Below, piece by piece: positions 15,421 through 24,333 of a stretch of 51,785 nucleotides of DNA. A program made the translations under genes and the position numbers. The notes under the pieces are model-generated. The model worked only from the letters and a program-made list of their open reading frames with translations, was not told where the DNA came from and searched no databases. Within the stretch, counting starts at the first letter, position 1. Each line of letters starts with the position of its first letter. The DNA is from Gemmataceae bacterium (GTDB taxonomy: Bacteria; Planctomycetota; Planctomycetia; Gemmatales; Gemmataceae), in NCBI GenBank assembly GCA_019748295.1, contig JAIEPT010000071.1, forward strand, positions 1 to 51,785. Reading direction: 5' to 3'.

Positions 15421-16599
15421 TTACCACCAGTAGTAGTAGCGCGGGTGGTAGGGCGGATAGACGACAACCGGCGGCTGTTGTTGGATAACGGTTTGTTGCC
15501 GGGTCTTCTCTTCCTTCAGTTCGTTGCGGAGTTTTTCGAGTGCCGCCTTAGTGTCGTCCTGTTCGCGGCGGCGGTCCTCGGCGGCTTTGCGACGATCTTC
15601 TTCCAGTTGCCGACGCTCGTCGGCGATTTTGGCTTCCATTTCCGCTTTCGCCTTTAGGTTGCGGTTGAACTCGTCGTTTTCCAGCGTGAGGCGGCGTTTC
15701 TGCTCGATTTCCTGCTCTTTCAGGCGGAAGTTTCGTTCGTCCTCATCGCGACGGCGTTTGAGGTCTTCTTCCTTTTGCTTCTGCAATTCGATGTCGCGCG
15801 TTTTGTCCGCGATCATTTGATCGATCTGCTTCTTGAGTTCGGCGATCTGAGCGGCCGCCGCAGTGTCTTCGACTTTTCCGCCGCGCGAAACGGCCATGCC
15901 GATCCAACCGAGCATGAGCAGAACGACAGCGCCGAATCCCACGAGAGCAATCATCTTCGTCGGGCTGGCTGAGGGCGATTGAACAGACGATGGGACGGTC
16001 GTGGAACCGCCGAAGCCGGCATTCGTCGGCGAAGTGCTGAACGCGTCGTCGCTCACCAGCATCGTCTTATTCGGATTGCGACTTGGGCCCGCCGCAGGGA
16101 CCTGATGGCGTTGGCCGCAGGCGGGGCAAGGCTTCTTCGTCAGCGCTTCGCTGGCAGCAGCTTCGAGAGGTTTCTTGCATGCGGGGCAGTTGTACTTGAT
16201 CGGCGGCGCGGCGGGTTCGTCGCCGGCGAGCATCGTCTTGTTGAGGTTCGGCGCCGCGGCCGCGGGAGGCGGCGGTGCGTTCGGCACCTGCAAGCGTTGG
16301 CCGCAGGAAGGGCAGGGCTTCTTCGTCCCCCCTTCGGCCGCGGGGGATTCGAGCGGCGTCTTGCAGCGCGGGCAGTTGTATTTGATCAGCGCGGCAGCCG
16401 CGGTGTCGCCGAGCATGGTCTTGTTGAACGCTCCCTCGGCTGCCGCTTCCTTCCTCATGGGGACGGCGGCTCCATCGGAGACCGACTTGCCCGCGAAGAA
16501 GGGGGACTGACAGTTGGGACAGACCTGGCGTTTCCCCATGTCCCCTTCGGGAATGGTGAACTTGTACTGGCACGATGGGCACGAGATGCGGGAGAACAT
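15421..16599 (-). CDS. Triple zinc-ribbon membrane protein with coiled coil and NKTML repeats
   Basis: A 392-aa protein; the ATG at 16599 has AAGGAG upstream. Three CxxC...CxxC zinc ribbons are visible: C7/C10-C27/C30, C76/C79-C96/C99 and C138/C141-C158/C161. After each comes a linker with the exact motif NKTML (Thr at about 61, 122 and 179). A single membrane segment lies at about 215-240 (IALVGFGAVVLLMLGWIGMAV), then a long charged coiled coil (245-370, rich in Glu, Arg and Lys) and an aromatic tail ending YYYWW. The zinc ribbons probably face the cytoplasm. No family with known function is recognised. It begins a cluster of three zinc-finger genes on this strand. Confidence 0.8.
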   Translation of the reverse strand: MFSRISCPSCQYKFTIPEGDMGKRQVCPNCQSPFFAGKSVSDGAAVPMRKEAAAEGAFNKTMLGDTAAAALIKYNCPRCKTPLESPAAEGGTKKPCPSCGQRLQVPNAPPPPAAAAPNLNKTMLAGDEPAAPPIKYNCPACKKPLEAAASEALTKKPCPACGQRHQVPAAGPSRNPNKTMLVSDDAFSTSPTNAGFGGSTTVPSSVQSPSASPTKMIALVGFGAVVLLMLGWIGMAVSRGGKVEDTAAAAQIAELKKQIDQMIADKTRDIELQKQKEEDLKRRRDEDERNFRLKEQEIEQKRRLTLENDEFNRNLKAKAEMEAKIADERRQLEEDRRKAAEDRRREQDDTKAALEKLRNELKEEKTRQQTVIQQQPPVVVYPPYHPRYYYWW

Positions 16600-16703
16600 C
16601 GAACTACGCTCCTTAATCCAGGACGCCGAAATCGTCCTCAAAACCAATCCGAAACGGGGAGGGGCAGGCCTCCGCTGCGAACAACTGCCAAAGAAAAGCT
16701 GCG

Positions 16704-16810
16704 TGGGGGCGAGGCTCCTGCCGAGCCGGGGTGTATGTCCCCTTTGTCAAACTTCGACTTTTCCGCAGGTTTCTGCAACACCGGCTCGGCAGGCGCCTCG
16801 CCCTCCCAAC
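16704..16810. repeat. Inverted pair of GEAPAEP-type repeats
   Basis: A forward copy (16704-16734) and a reverse copy (16779-16810) of the same roughly 30-bp element found in frame in recD, separated by about 45 bp. They lie between the ends of two tandem minus-strand genes. The paired inverted layout is like REP/BIME elements. Confidence 0.7.
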
Positions 16811-16843
16811 TCCGGTCCGCCTGCATTTGGTACTCGATTACGC

Positions 16844-17920
16844 CTAAGGCATCGTCCACGCCCCCTTGCGGAAGACGCACTGCCTGGGGTCGAATTCCGA
16901 GATCGTCTCCAGCGACAATGCGACTGCGGGGCGCGGCGGCGTTTTCAGCACGTTCGACCAGCCGCGGTCGGCGACCGAGCCGGGCTTCAGTTCGCCGGAA
17001 GCAATGCATTCGATCGACCAGAGTTCCGCTTGAAGCACCCCCCGAAGTTGTTCGTCGTTCAGGGCGGACATGCCGGTGCCGTCGCAGGAACCGCAGCGAT
17101 GTTCCCCTTTGCCCGCGCACATCGAGCAAAGTTCAGGCACGCCGAACATGTTGATCGCTTTCCCTTTGCCGTTGCACTTGGCGCATCGCACCGTTTTTTT
17201 GAGCCGGCAAGTGGGGCAGACCGAATCAGTGCAGATTTGCAGGAACGATTTTTGATCGCCGACGGCGGGGGCGGCCGCGAAGATTTTTTCGACGCCGTCC
17301 TTGCGAGCGGCTTCGCGCGCTTCGCTAAGCGAACCCACGCGGATCGCCCGCATCGCGGTCTGGAAGCTGAGCATCGCGGCCGCTTGATTCTTCGCCTCGG
17401 GCCCGGCCGCGGGGCCTTTTTTCGCGGGCTCGCTTTTGAGCGTGGCCGGATCCCCCTTCGGATCGAGCAAGACGGCCATCGCCTTGTAGCGTCGCGATTC
17501 AGCAGGCGTCGGTGCGATCTGGCCCATCTTGGCGAGGCAATACGAGCCGAGGTCCGCAGGGCTCAGATGGGCGGCGATGAGAAAGAGGCGAAGCGCGGTT
17601 TCTTTCGCTTCCGGATCGTTCGTTCGCAGGGCCAACTCATCCGCGTAATCGCGGTACTCCTTGGGTTTCGTCTGCGTCAGCTTTTCGAGCCGATCCTTGC
17701 TGACCTGATGCACGATCTTGATTTTGGAACGATCATACGTCGTCACCTTATCTTTGCCGTCCGCACTGAGCATGCGAATGGTCACGCTGGCCGCATCTTC
17801 CCGAACGACGTATCCAGCGACCCGGTTCTTGGGCGCAATCTCCACCTCGATGGGCCAGGCCGTCCGCGGCGCGAGCCCGAGGATCGCAAGACACAGCATC
17901 GTCAATCGGCGTGAAAACAT
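16844..17920 (-). CDS. Secreted protein with DnaJ-like CxxCxGxG zinc-finger domain
   Basis: A 358-aa protein starting at the ATG at 17920; a TTG two codons upstream is less likely. It has a signal peptide (about residues 1-24, LTMLCLAILGLAP). Residues about 228-287 hold a DnaJ-type cysteine-rich region: CPTC, CAKCNGKGK, CSMCAGKGE and CGSCDGTGM, enough to bind two zinc ions. DnaJ proteins are cytoplasmic, so an exported version is unusual. The N-terminal half has a small beta-rich domain (VAGYVVREDAASVTIRML) that resembles the short domains planctomycetes use in envelope proteins. Function unknown. It is the middle gene of the 15421-22034 zinc-finger cluster. Confidence 0.75.
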   Translation of the reverse strand: MFSRRLTMLCLAILGLAPRTAWPIEVEIAPKNRVAGYVVREDAASVTIRMLSADGKDKVTTYDRSKIKIVHQVSKDRLEKLTQTKPKEYRDYADELALRTNDPEAKETALRLFLIAAHLSPADLGSYCLAKMGQIAPTPAESRRYKAMAVLLDPKGDPATLKSEPAKKGPAAGPEAKNQAAAMLSFQTAMRAIRVGSLSEAREAARKDGVEKIFAAAPAVGDQKSFLQICTDSVCPTCRLKKTVRCAKCNGKGKAINMFGVPELCSMCAGKGEHRCGSCDGTGMSALNDEQLRGVLQAELWSIECIASGELKPGSVADRGWSNVLKTPPRPAVALSLETISEFDPRQCVFRKGAWTMP

Positions 17921-17963
17921 GAGCAATCCGCGCTCGTCTAAAACCTTGTTTCGAAGCCCTGTC

Positions 17964-18021
17964 TTCCGCTTGCGGCTTGGCGTTCGGAGAAAGCCCAGGT
18001 CTCGCTAAGCCGCAAGCGGAA
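17964..18021. repeat. CCGCTTGCGGCTTAGCG palindromic element, copy 1
   Basis: Arms 17964-17982 and 18003-18021 are inverted with one mismatch, with a 20-nt loop. It lies in the 139-bp gap between two tandem minus-strand genes. Related copies are at 22919-22978 and 26771-26820. Confidence 0.8.
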
Positions 18022-18059
18022 AACCTGCACAGACGGTTTCGAAACAGCCTTTAATCAGG

Positions 18060-21000
18060 TCACGACTTCTTTGCTTGGTTGACAATGGCCCACATCCGCA
18101 GCGTTTTCTCTTCACCCGCGCGAAGCTGCTCCAGCGATCCCGCTGCACGGCGATCGCCTTCGGAAAGGTCGCTTTGCAGCTTTCGGAACGCGTCCGCTTG
18201 GTCGGGAACGAGTTGCCCCAGGCGGATCGCCAAGACGCGAGCCCACAGTCGTTGCAGAAGCACCATCTGCTCCAAATCGTTTTCGGCGACGAATTGAGCG
18301 ACTTGAAGTCGGCGATCGATCTGGGCCAGGAATTCTTTGTCCTCCGTCATAGCTTCGGCGTCCCCTGCCTTGGCAGCAACGCGTTTCACAACGGCGGCGA
18401 GCACCTGGGTTGGGCGTGTCAGGGCGCCGAGTTCCGCTTCGGGATTCATCCCGAAGGCGATCCCCTGTTCCTTGTACAGATCGCGCAGCAGATCGGCCGC
18501 CTCGTCGGCTCCGCCACGCTTGGTTTCCGTCATGTCGAGCACGCGCTCGAGCAGCACCTTCCGGCAAGACGTTCGCCAATCCTCGTTGTTGGCGAACTTG
18601 AGCGATTCGCCAAGCACGCCGCCGACGACCGTCTCCGCGGACTTCTGCAGTATTTCCTCGCGGCTTACCTGATCCGACAGCGCGAGCAGAAAGTTGCGGC
18701 ATTGCGCGAAGGCATTCAGCTTGCCGGCCACCTCATCCAGTTCGTCCTTCTTGGCGACCACCAACACGTATCGGGAGATCTTCTGGGCGATGCGGGGCGT
18801 CATGTCGTCCGGCACCTTGGCGGCGATGTTGAGGAAGCCGCCCGTGCGAACGCTCGCCTGCTTGTTGTCGAGACTGGCAAGCGCCGTCGCGTTGACGCCG
18901 TGCTGGTCCTCCCTTTTCTGCTGTGGATCCAGCGGCATGCCATCGGGTCCGATCGGTCCGAGGGGGCCGAAGGGGGGCAAGCCGAAAGGACGTCGTTTGC
19001 CGAAGAAAGGGTTGCCGAACATCGGCGGCGGGAATCTCAAATCGCCGAAACCGCCAGCGGCTCCGACTTGCAACTGAAGGGAATACGGTCCGATGGCGGG
19101 AGTCAAGCTGGTAGCGATGACGCGATACGCGCCGTCCGTCGGCGCCCCGATGATGAGCCGGGCGTTGCGCCCGCCGCCGCTGTCGTCATCGGCGGCAAGC
19201 TCCTGCCCTGTGGGACTCTCGAGACGAAGGTAGGCGTCGAAGGCGTTGGTCGTCAGCGTGAATGTGTATGCCTGCCCCTTTTGGAGATTGACGCGATACA
19301 CCTTTCGGAAGGAGCCGACTCGCACGGTGTCGCGCTCGCATTTCGCATCAAGAAAGCCGTCGATCACCTTCGGCTGCTGGCCGAGCGTGACGACGTCCGC
19401 GGGCCCGCCTTTGGGATCCTTCTTGTTCTCTGGTTTCGTTTCGTCCGTCTGGTCGATTTCGGGAACCTTGGCGACGAACTCGTCGAAACGTTTGACGTCC
19501 GCTTCCTTTTGAAGAAGGATCGCCGCCATCGTGTTGGCATGGGCGAGGCGAACGGTGTCTTGCAGAATGGCGAGCTTTTTTGCCGAAGGCGATTTCGCCG
19601 CTGCGAGGGCGCTCTCGGCGAGCGCCTGCATTTTTTTCTGTCGCTCCGCCGGTGCGAGCGCCTTCTTCACGAGGGCGGTTGGCGTGCCCCCGAGCAGGAC
19701 CGTGCGGATGACTTCAGCCTTCGTCTTCTGGTCCAGCGCGGGATCGGCCGCTTCCTTCCACTTGGACGCGAACACGCCTTCGAGCTTCGTCGAAACCGGC
19801 GGCGGAGCGTTTTCGTAGAACGCGACCAGCTTGAGCCGAGTTTGCAGATCGGGGCTGGCGAGCGTGTCCTTGACCATCGGCTCGACCTTGGCCCATGCAT
19901 CGTCGCCGCCGGCGAGACCCGCGAACATGATATTCGCATCGACGCCCTGACGAAACGCGGGGGACAGATACTCCGGAGCACGCACGGCAACCGCGTTACG
20001 CAGCCACAACGCATCGTCGAGCGATTTGCCCGCGGTCGCCGCGGCGCTGCGGTAAAGCCGTGTCGCGAGTTGCTTCTCCGCTTCGATCTTCAACGTCACC
20101 GGGTCCGCATTGGGATCGGCGGGCACATTGAGCGACGCGCCCAACGCCTGGGCGAATGCCGTCAGGCGCTCGTCCGTGGGGCTGAGCTTCACGCGATTGG
20201 TTCGGATCGCGTCGTGCGTGAAGCACTCGACGGCGGTACGCACCGACCAGAACATCCGATCGAGCGAGTCGTTCTTGTCCAGGGCGGCAAAGGCCACGTT
20301 CTCTGCGGGCATTTGTGCCGCGAGCCATTCGCGGATCGGCGAGACGTTGGCTTCCACCGGCTCGAATGCGTAGCATTCCGCGAGCAATCGCGCGAGTTGC
20401 TCTTTGGACCGGTTGTCCCGCATCATGTTGGGCGCCCGCTTCAGCACCTGGCGATAGGCTTCGAGCCGATCGGCATCCTTGGCTGCCAGCGCATCAACGG
20501 TGGCGGACTCCTGCGGCGCGGCCCGTTTCAAGTCCTCGATGATTTCGCCGACGCGATTGCTTGGGCCTTTCGCCCACCAGGGGCCGGCTTGATTGATGAC
20601 AGGTTTCTGCGTGCCGTCGCCAGCGGGGGCGCTGTCGTCCTTCTTGTCCTTGTCCATGACGGCGATCGGCGGCGCCTTCCCGTCCGGCGGCCGAACGGCC
20701 CACCACACGCCGACCCCAACCCCGGCCATAAGCAGCAAAACCAGGGCGCCGGCGAACATCCAGACCAGCGGGTTGCTGGGAGCCGATTCTTCCTCCTCGG
20801 ATTGCTCAATCGGCTTGTCGGCAATCGTCACCGAGACGGGCACGGTGAACTGCTTGCGTCCGTTGGCATGGATGTGGATCGCCGCTTCCGCATGCTGGCC
20901 TGGCTTCGACGGAACCGTGATCTCGATCGGCAGGGTAACGGAGGTGCCTTTGAACTTCACCACGCCCACATTGACCCAGCTCTGATTGCTGGCGCCTTGC

Positions 21001-22034
21001 GCGTAAACGGGTTTGGTTTCCTTCGTGCCGATGACGATCTTCTTGATGATCTTTTCGCCGGGAACTCCGCTGACGGTGATCGATTCCGTTTGCAGTTCGA
21101 CGACCGGCGGCTTGGTGAGGCCGAGTGCCTCAAAGAACTGCTGCACGGCTGCTTTGCCTGAGCCAATCGTTCCTTCGACGGGATAGGTCCAGCCGTTCTC
21201 CGTGTACCACGACTTGACCGCGCCTTGCTCGAAGAGCATGCCCGCGTCGGCCGGAGCTTCCTTGGCTTTGACAGCCAATTCGCGCGGCGTGCGTGCTCCG
21301 GCGAGCGAATCGTTCGCGTATTTTCCTTTCGGAAAAGGCTGCGTCGGCACCACTGCTTTGATCGGGATCGTGATCGTGCCGCCATTGGTGTCGATGACGA
21401 TCTCGCCCTGCAGCGGCTTGAGGCCCGCGCGAAGCTTGTGGCCGATCACATGGACGGGGATCGAGAAGACGCCGCGCGTTTGAAAGATTTTCTGATTGCC
21501 GCCGCTGGGAGTGCCGAAGGCGAGCCAGTCGCAATCGGTGAAGATCATTCCGCGGAGAACAAGCATGCCCTGGTTGGAGAGCATCAGCTCGAACTTCTTG
21601 TTGGTCCCAGGCGCAAGCGTGCCCAGGTTCTCCTCCTTCGTCGGAACCGCGAGCTTCGGCGGACGCAACGTCTGCGTATCGACGGGGAATTTTTCCAGCA
21701 GGCGGCTCAGGCCGACGTCACGGTCGGATTCCTTGGCCGCTTCCTTCGCAGCGGCGGCAAGATCCAGCCGGCCGACGGCGGTGAAGAACGACGCCCACGT
21801 CCCTTCCCGCAACAGGTCTTTCGATTCGTCCCAGCGTTCGTCGCAGGCGAGGGCCAGCTGATTGAAGTTGGCGCAGCTTCGGCCGTCGGCGAAGCAAAAC
21901 GGCATCGCGAACGCCATGCCGCCGACATTAAGCGCACCCGTCTGCGGAGAGCCGGTCAAGTTGCGGCCATCGTAATGGCAGTACACGGCCCCGGCGGGAT
22001 TCAACCGCGAACAAGCCGGGCAGGTATTCGGCAT
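18060..22034 (-). CDS. Giant zinc-ribbon membrane protein with PPC domain
   Basis: A 1324-aa protein. The ATG at 22034 has a perfect AGGAGG upstream; a longer frame to 22136 lacks one. The N-terminus is a short zinc ribbon (C5, C8, C19). Beta-rich domains follow, with repeated phrases like IPVHVIGHKLRAGLKPLQGEI and VTLPIEITVPSKPGQHAEA. A membrane segment is at about 421-446 (VWMFAGALVLLLMAGVGVGV). After a helical region comes a pre-peptidase C-terminal (PPC) beta-sandwich at about 901-988 (YRVNLQKGQAYTFTLTT, LRLESPTGQELAADDD), then a Pro/Phe/Gly-rich loop and a second helical region. PPC domains are usually outside the membrane, so a cytoplasmic ribbon and an exported C-terminus is the likely topology. 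Function unknown. Confidence 0.8.
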   Translation of the reverse strand: MPNTCPACSRLNPAGAVYCHYDGRNLTGSPQTGALNVGGMAFAMPFCFADGRSCANFNQLALACDERWDESKDLLREGTWASFFTAVGRLDLAAAAKEAAKESDRDVGLSRLLEKFPVDTQTLRPPKLAVPTKEENLGTLAPGTNKKFELMLSNQGMLVLRGMIFTDCDWLAFGTPSGGNQKIFQTRGVFSIPVHVIGHKLRAGLKPLQGEIVIDTNGGTITIPIKAVVPTQPFPKGKYANDSLAGARTPRELAVKAKEAPADAGMLFEQGAVKSWYTENGWTYPVEGTIGSGKAAVQQFFEALGLTKPPVVELQTESITVSGVPGEKIIKKIVIGTKETKPVYAQGASNQSWVNVGVVKFKGTSVTLPIEITVPSKPGQHAEAAIHIHANGRKQFTVPVSVTIADKPIEQSEEEESAPSNPLVWMFAGALVLLLMAGVGVGVWWAVRPPDGKAPPIAVMDKDKKDDSAPAGDGTQKPVINQAGPWWAKGPSNRVGEIIEDLKRAAPQESATVDALAAKDADRLEAYRQVLKRAPNMMRDNRSKEQLARLLAECYAFEPVEANVSPIREWLAAQMPAENVAFAALDKNDSLDRMFWSVRTAVECFTHDAIRTNRVKLSPTDERLTAFAQALGASLNVPADPNADPVTLKIEAEKQLATRLYRSAAATAGKSLDDALWLRNAVAVRAPEYLSPAFRQGVDANIMFAGLAGGDDAWAKVEPMVKDTLASPDLQTRLKLVAFYENAPPPVSTKLEGVFASKWKEAADPALDQKTKAEVIRTVLLGGTPTALVKKALAPAERQKKMQALAESALAAAKSPSAKKLAILQDTVRLAHANTMAAILLQKEADVKRFDEFVAKVPEIDQTDETKPENKKDPKGGPADVVTLGQQPKVIDGFLDAKCERDTVRVGSFRKVYRVNLQKGQAYTFTLTTNAFDAYLRLESPTGQELAADDDSGGGRNARLIIGAPTDGAYRVIATSLTPAIGPYSLQLQVGAAGGFGDLRFPPPMFGNPFFGKRRPFGLPPFGPLGPIGPDGMPLDPQQKREDQHGVNATALASLDNKQASVRTGGFLNIAAKVPDDMTPRIAQKISRYVLVVAKKDELDEVAGKLNAFAQCRNFLLALSDQVSREEILQKSAETVVGGVLGESLKFANNEDWRTSCRKVLLERVLDMTETKRGGADEAADLLRDLYKEQGIAFGMNPEAELGALTRPTQVLAAVVKRVAAKAGDAEAMTEDKEFLAQIDRRLQVAQFVAENDLEQMVLLQRLWARVLAIRLGQLVPDQADAFRKLQSDLSEGDRRAAGSLEQLRAGEEKTLRMWAIVNQAKKS

Positions 22035-22410
22035 CGCTGCCTCCTGTGAGCCGCATGCAATGAGGGAGAAGAGGGCGGTCCATCCCGCATGTCCGGCGTA
22101 GCGAGGAACATGCAGCCGTTCGCTCCTCGCCCTCATTGTGTATGATCTTTCCCTGATTGCAAGCAGAAACCCAAGCGCGGCGAAGGCGGCACAACTCTTT
22201 TACCGGCGCCCGCCTTTACGACGTGACGGAAGCCTCGAAAGTTTCGTTTCGCGATCTCGCAACACGCTGAACCGTATGCGACAAAGTTTGCGAATTATTT
22301 CGTTTTTTTCTTCCCGTTCCCCGGAAGCATCGGGTAGTTTGCTCTTTTCCCTTACGTTCGGCTCCCGCCCCCTCATTTCAACGTCCGCATCTAGGACTAG
22401 GAGCTTGCCC
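22035..22410. other. Divergent intergenic region
   Basis: A 376-bp region between the giant zinc-ribbon gene and the CBS gene. It must hold two divergent promoters, but no pair of hexamers stands out. A reading frame continues upstream from the CBS gene but has low-complexity, noncoding-like composition. Confidence 0.5.
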
Positions 22411-22848
22411 ATGGCTACCGTTCAGGATCTGCTCGACGTCAAAGGTTCGCATGTCATGTCGATCGGCATGAAGGCGACCGTATTGGATGCCGCACTGGTG
22501 ATGAACGAACACAAGATCGGCGCCCTGGTCGTCATCGACGCCGGCAAGGTCGTCGGTATTTTTACGGAGCGAGACGTCTTGCGCCGCGTCGTCGCGGAAC
22601 GGCGCGACCCGGCCGTACTGTTCGTCGCCGAGGTGATGACGGAGGATGTGGTCTGCTGCGAACCGGGCATGCCGGTGGAAGAAGCGGCCTTCGTGATGAA
22701 GGAACGCCGCATCCGCCATCTTCCGGTCTGCGGACAGGAAAAGGAATTGACGGGCCTGATCTCGATCGGCGACCTGAATGCGCAGCATGTCGCCAATCAA
22801 GAGCGAACGATCCACTACCTGCACGAGTATCTGCACGGCCGAGTGTAG
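22411..22848 (+). CDS. CBS-domain protein
   Basis: A 145-aa cytoplasmic protein made of two CBS domains: residues about 10-65 (VLDAALVMNEHKIGALVVID...GIFTERDVLRRVV) and about 75-130 (MTEDVVCCEPGMPVEEAAFVMKERRIRHLPVCG...GLISIGDL). The pair would form one Bateman module binding adenine nucleotides. The ATG at 22411 is chosen for its TAGGAG about 8 nt upstream and because the CBS fold begins right after it. Stand-alone CBS pairs usually sense energy state or regulate a partner by direct binding; the partner is not apparent here. It converges on the Fur gene across a hairpin. Confidence 0.9.
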   Translation: MATVQDLLDVKGSHVMSIGMKATVLDAALVMNEHKIGALVVIDAGKVVGIFTERDVLRRVVAERRDPAVLFVAEVMTEDVVCCEPGMPVEEAAFVMKERRIRHLPVCGQEKELTGLISIGDLNAQHVANQERTIHYLHEYLHGRV

Positions 22849-22918
22849 GGAACGCCCTCCGTGGCGTACCCCCGGAATGGGCGCGTTCGACGGTTCGTCA
22901 ACCAACCTGCAATCTTCT

Positions 22919-22978
22919 CCCCCGCTTGCGGCTTAGCGAGCCGGATAGTTCACGCGAACGCTAAGCCGCAAGCGGGGG
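22919..22978. repeat. CCGCTTGCGGCTTAGCG palindromic element, copy 2
   Basis: Arms 22919-22938 and 22959-22978 are a perfect 20-bp inverted repeat around a 20-nt loop. It abuts the Fur stop codon at 22979 and follows the convergent CBS gene by 70 nt, so it could end both transcripts although there is no T-run. Confidence 0.85.
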
Positions 22979-23464
22979 CTACACGAGATCCAGACGGCGT
23001 TTCGTGGACATCGCCCGGCTGCATTCGTTGCAGATGCCGCGGATGACGAAGCTGTGCCCCTGCACTTGGAAGTGGTGCTGATCGCCGATCTCGCGTTGCA
23101 CCTGGTCCATCAGCGGGTGCTGAAACTCGATCATCTTGCGGCAACGTTCGCAAAACAGATGGTCGTGTTGCGGGTAGCCGTAATCGTGTTCGTAATAGGT
23201 GCGGGAGCCGATCTCGAGACGGCGGAGCAGACCCGCGTCCACTAGTTTGCCGAGCGTGCGGTAAATGGTGGCCCGGCTGACTTGCAAACTTTCGTCCTTC
23301 ATTTCATCGATCAGCTGGTCGGCGTCGAAATGGTTGTGTTTGCTGAAGATGTAGTTGACCATGTCGCGCTGCTGGTCCGTGAACCGCTGCGGCCGCGATC
23401 GGCTCGCAAGGTATTCGCGGAACTTGTCCTCGGGCGACTGCGATACGGAAACGGACGGCAGCAC
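22979..23464 (-). CDS. Fur-family metalloregulator
   Basis: A 161-aa repressor. The winged helix spans about residues 15-85 (FTDQQRDMVNYIF, then SRATIYRTLGKLVDAGLLRR). The dimer domain has the metal ligands YPQHDHLFCERC and a second CxxC in GICNEC, a structural zinc site, plus HHFQVQGH. I choose the GTG at 23464: AGGAGGAG lies just upstream, and an ATG at 23506 would overlap the -10 hexamer of a TTGCTG-N18-TATAAT promoter. The subtype (iron Fur, zinc Zur or peroxide PerR) cannot be fixed; there is no obvious target operator nearby. It could control the metal exporters further right, but that is inference. Confidence 0.9.
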   Translation of the reverse strand: MLPSVSVSQSPEDKFREYLASRSRPQRFTDQQRDMVNYIFSKHNHFDADQLIDEMKDESLQVSRATIYRTLGKLVDAGLLRRLEIGSRTYYEHDYGYPQHDHLFCERCRKMIEFQHPLMDQVQREIGDQHHFQVQGHSFVIRGICNECSRAMSTKRRLDLV

Positions 23465-23504
23465 GCCAGCTCCTCCTGTCGGCACTACGCGGGGGTTCTC
23501 TCCC

Positions 23505-23534
23505 ATTATATGGGTCGCGCGAAAGCAACAGCAA
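23505..23534 (-). promoter_or_regulatory. Promoter of the Fur-family gene
   Basis: On the minus strand TTGCTG (23534-23529) and a consensus TATAAT (23510-23505) are 18 bp apart. The expected start near 23498 gives a leader of about 34 nt carrying AGGAGGAG before the GTG at 23464. Confidence 0.65.
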
Positions 23535-24333
23535 TTCGGATCGCCATGAAGGCAGGGGAACGCCGGCAAAGGGACTCGCGCGCCCTGAGCGGCGAGAACC
23601 TGAGACAGTCATCGTTCGCGATTTACCGAGATTGCACGACGGTGACGATCGGCACGGATCCTGCGCAGGCTTGCCGCATCTTGTTCGCCAATTCTTCGCG
23701 CCGCTCGGGGGTACGTCGGCCCCCCATTCCCATTTCGGTCCCATTTCGAACGCGATGCGGCGAACCCTGGATGTCGCAACCTAATTGTTTGATTGATCTT
23801 GCGACGGATGGCCGTTCCGTTTCGGTTCCGTTTCCCTCCCCCTTGCCTGTTGATTTGGGAATAGCACGTCCTCCGCCGTACAGGTAGGTACTTCATGGAG
23901 GGGGCCTACACGGTTCACAACCACGATGTGGTCCGAGGGGCTAGATGGACCCCAATTCAATGCGAAATCAGCCAAGCGGCCGTGTCGGGTCGTCCGCCCA
24001 GATCCGATCAACCTTGGCCCCCCTCCCAAAGGTCGGAGAGGGGAAGGTGGATTGTAATTTTTGCCGCAGTCGATGCAAAAGCTGCAAAATTCAGGGGTTG
24101 CGAAAGCGGCCTTTTTTCCTCGCAAACCTTCTGTTACTTTCCCGCCCGTTCGAGGGGCGCGACGGCCTGGACAAGGAATCGTCTGGGCGACTTGCAGATC
24201 GTTGTCGCCGCCGCATTTCGAATCGCGAGGCAAGGATCGTCTCGCGGCAATAGAACTGGGAACAGAATCGGAACCGAGGCAACCGAAACGCTGCGCCCAA
24301 GGTGCGCGGTTCGGTCATGGAAGGATTCGCCAA
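23535..24333. other. Intergenic, no gene recognised
   Basis: About 800 bp with only short open frames of repetitive or low-complexity composition. A fragment near 24018-24045 (CCCCCCTCCC...GAGAGGGG) resembles the CTCTCCC-type repeats elsewhere in the window. No RNA gene was recognised. Confidence 0.5.

Noticed and set aside
18075..21161. A 1028-codon open frame on the plus strand opposite the giant zinc-ribbon gene
   Set aside because: It is a high-GC antisense shadow: no domain, and the minus-strand frame has a perfect ribosome site, zinc ribbon, membrane helix and PPC domain.
23781..24233. A 150-codon minus-strand frame in the gap after Fur
   Set aside because: Low-complexity translation, no start context and no recognisable domain.
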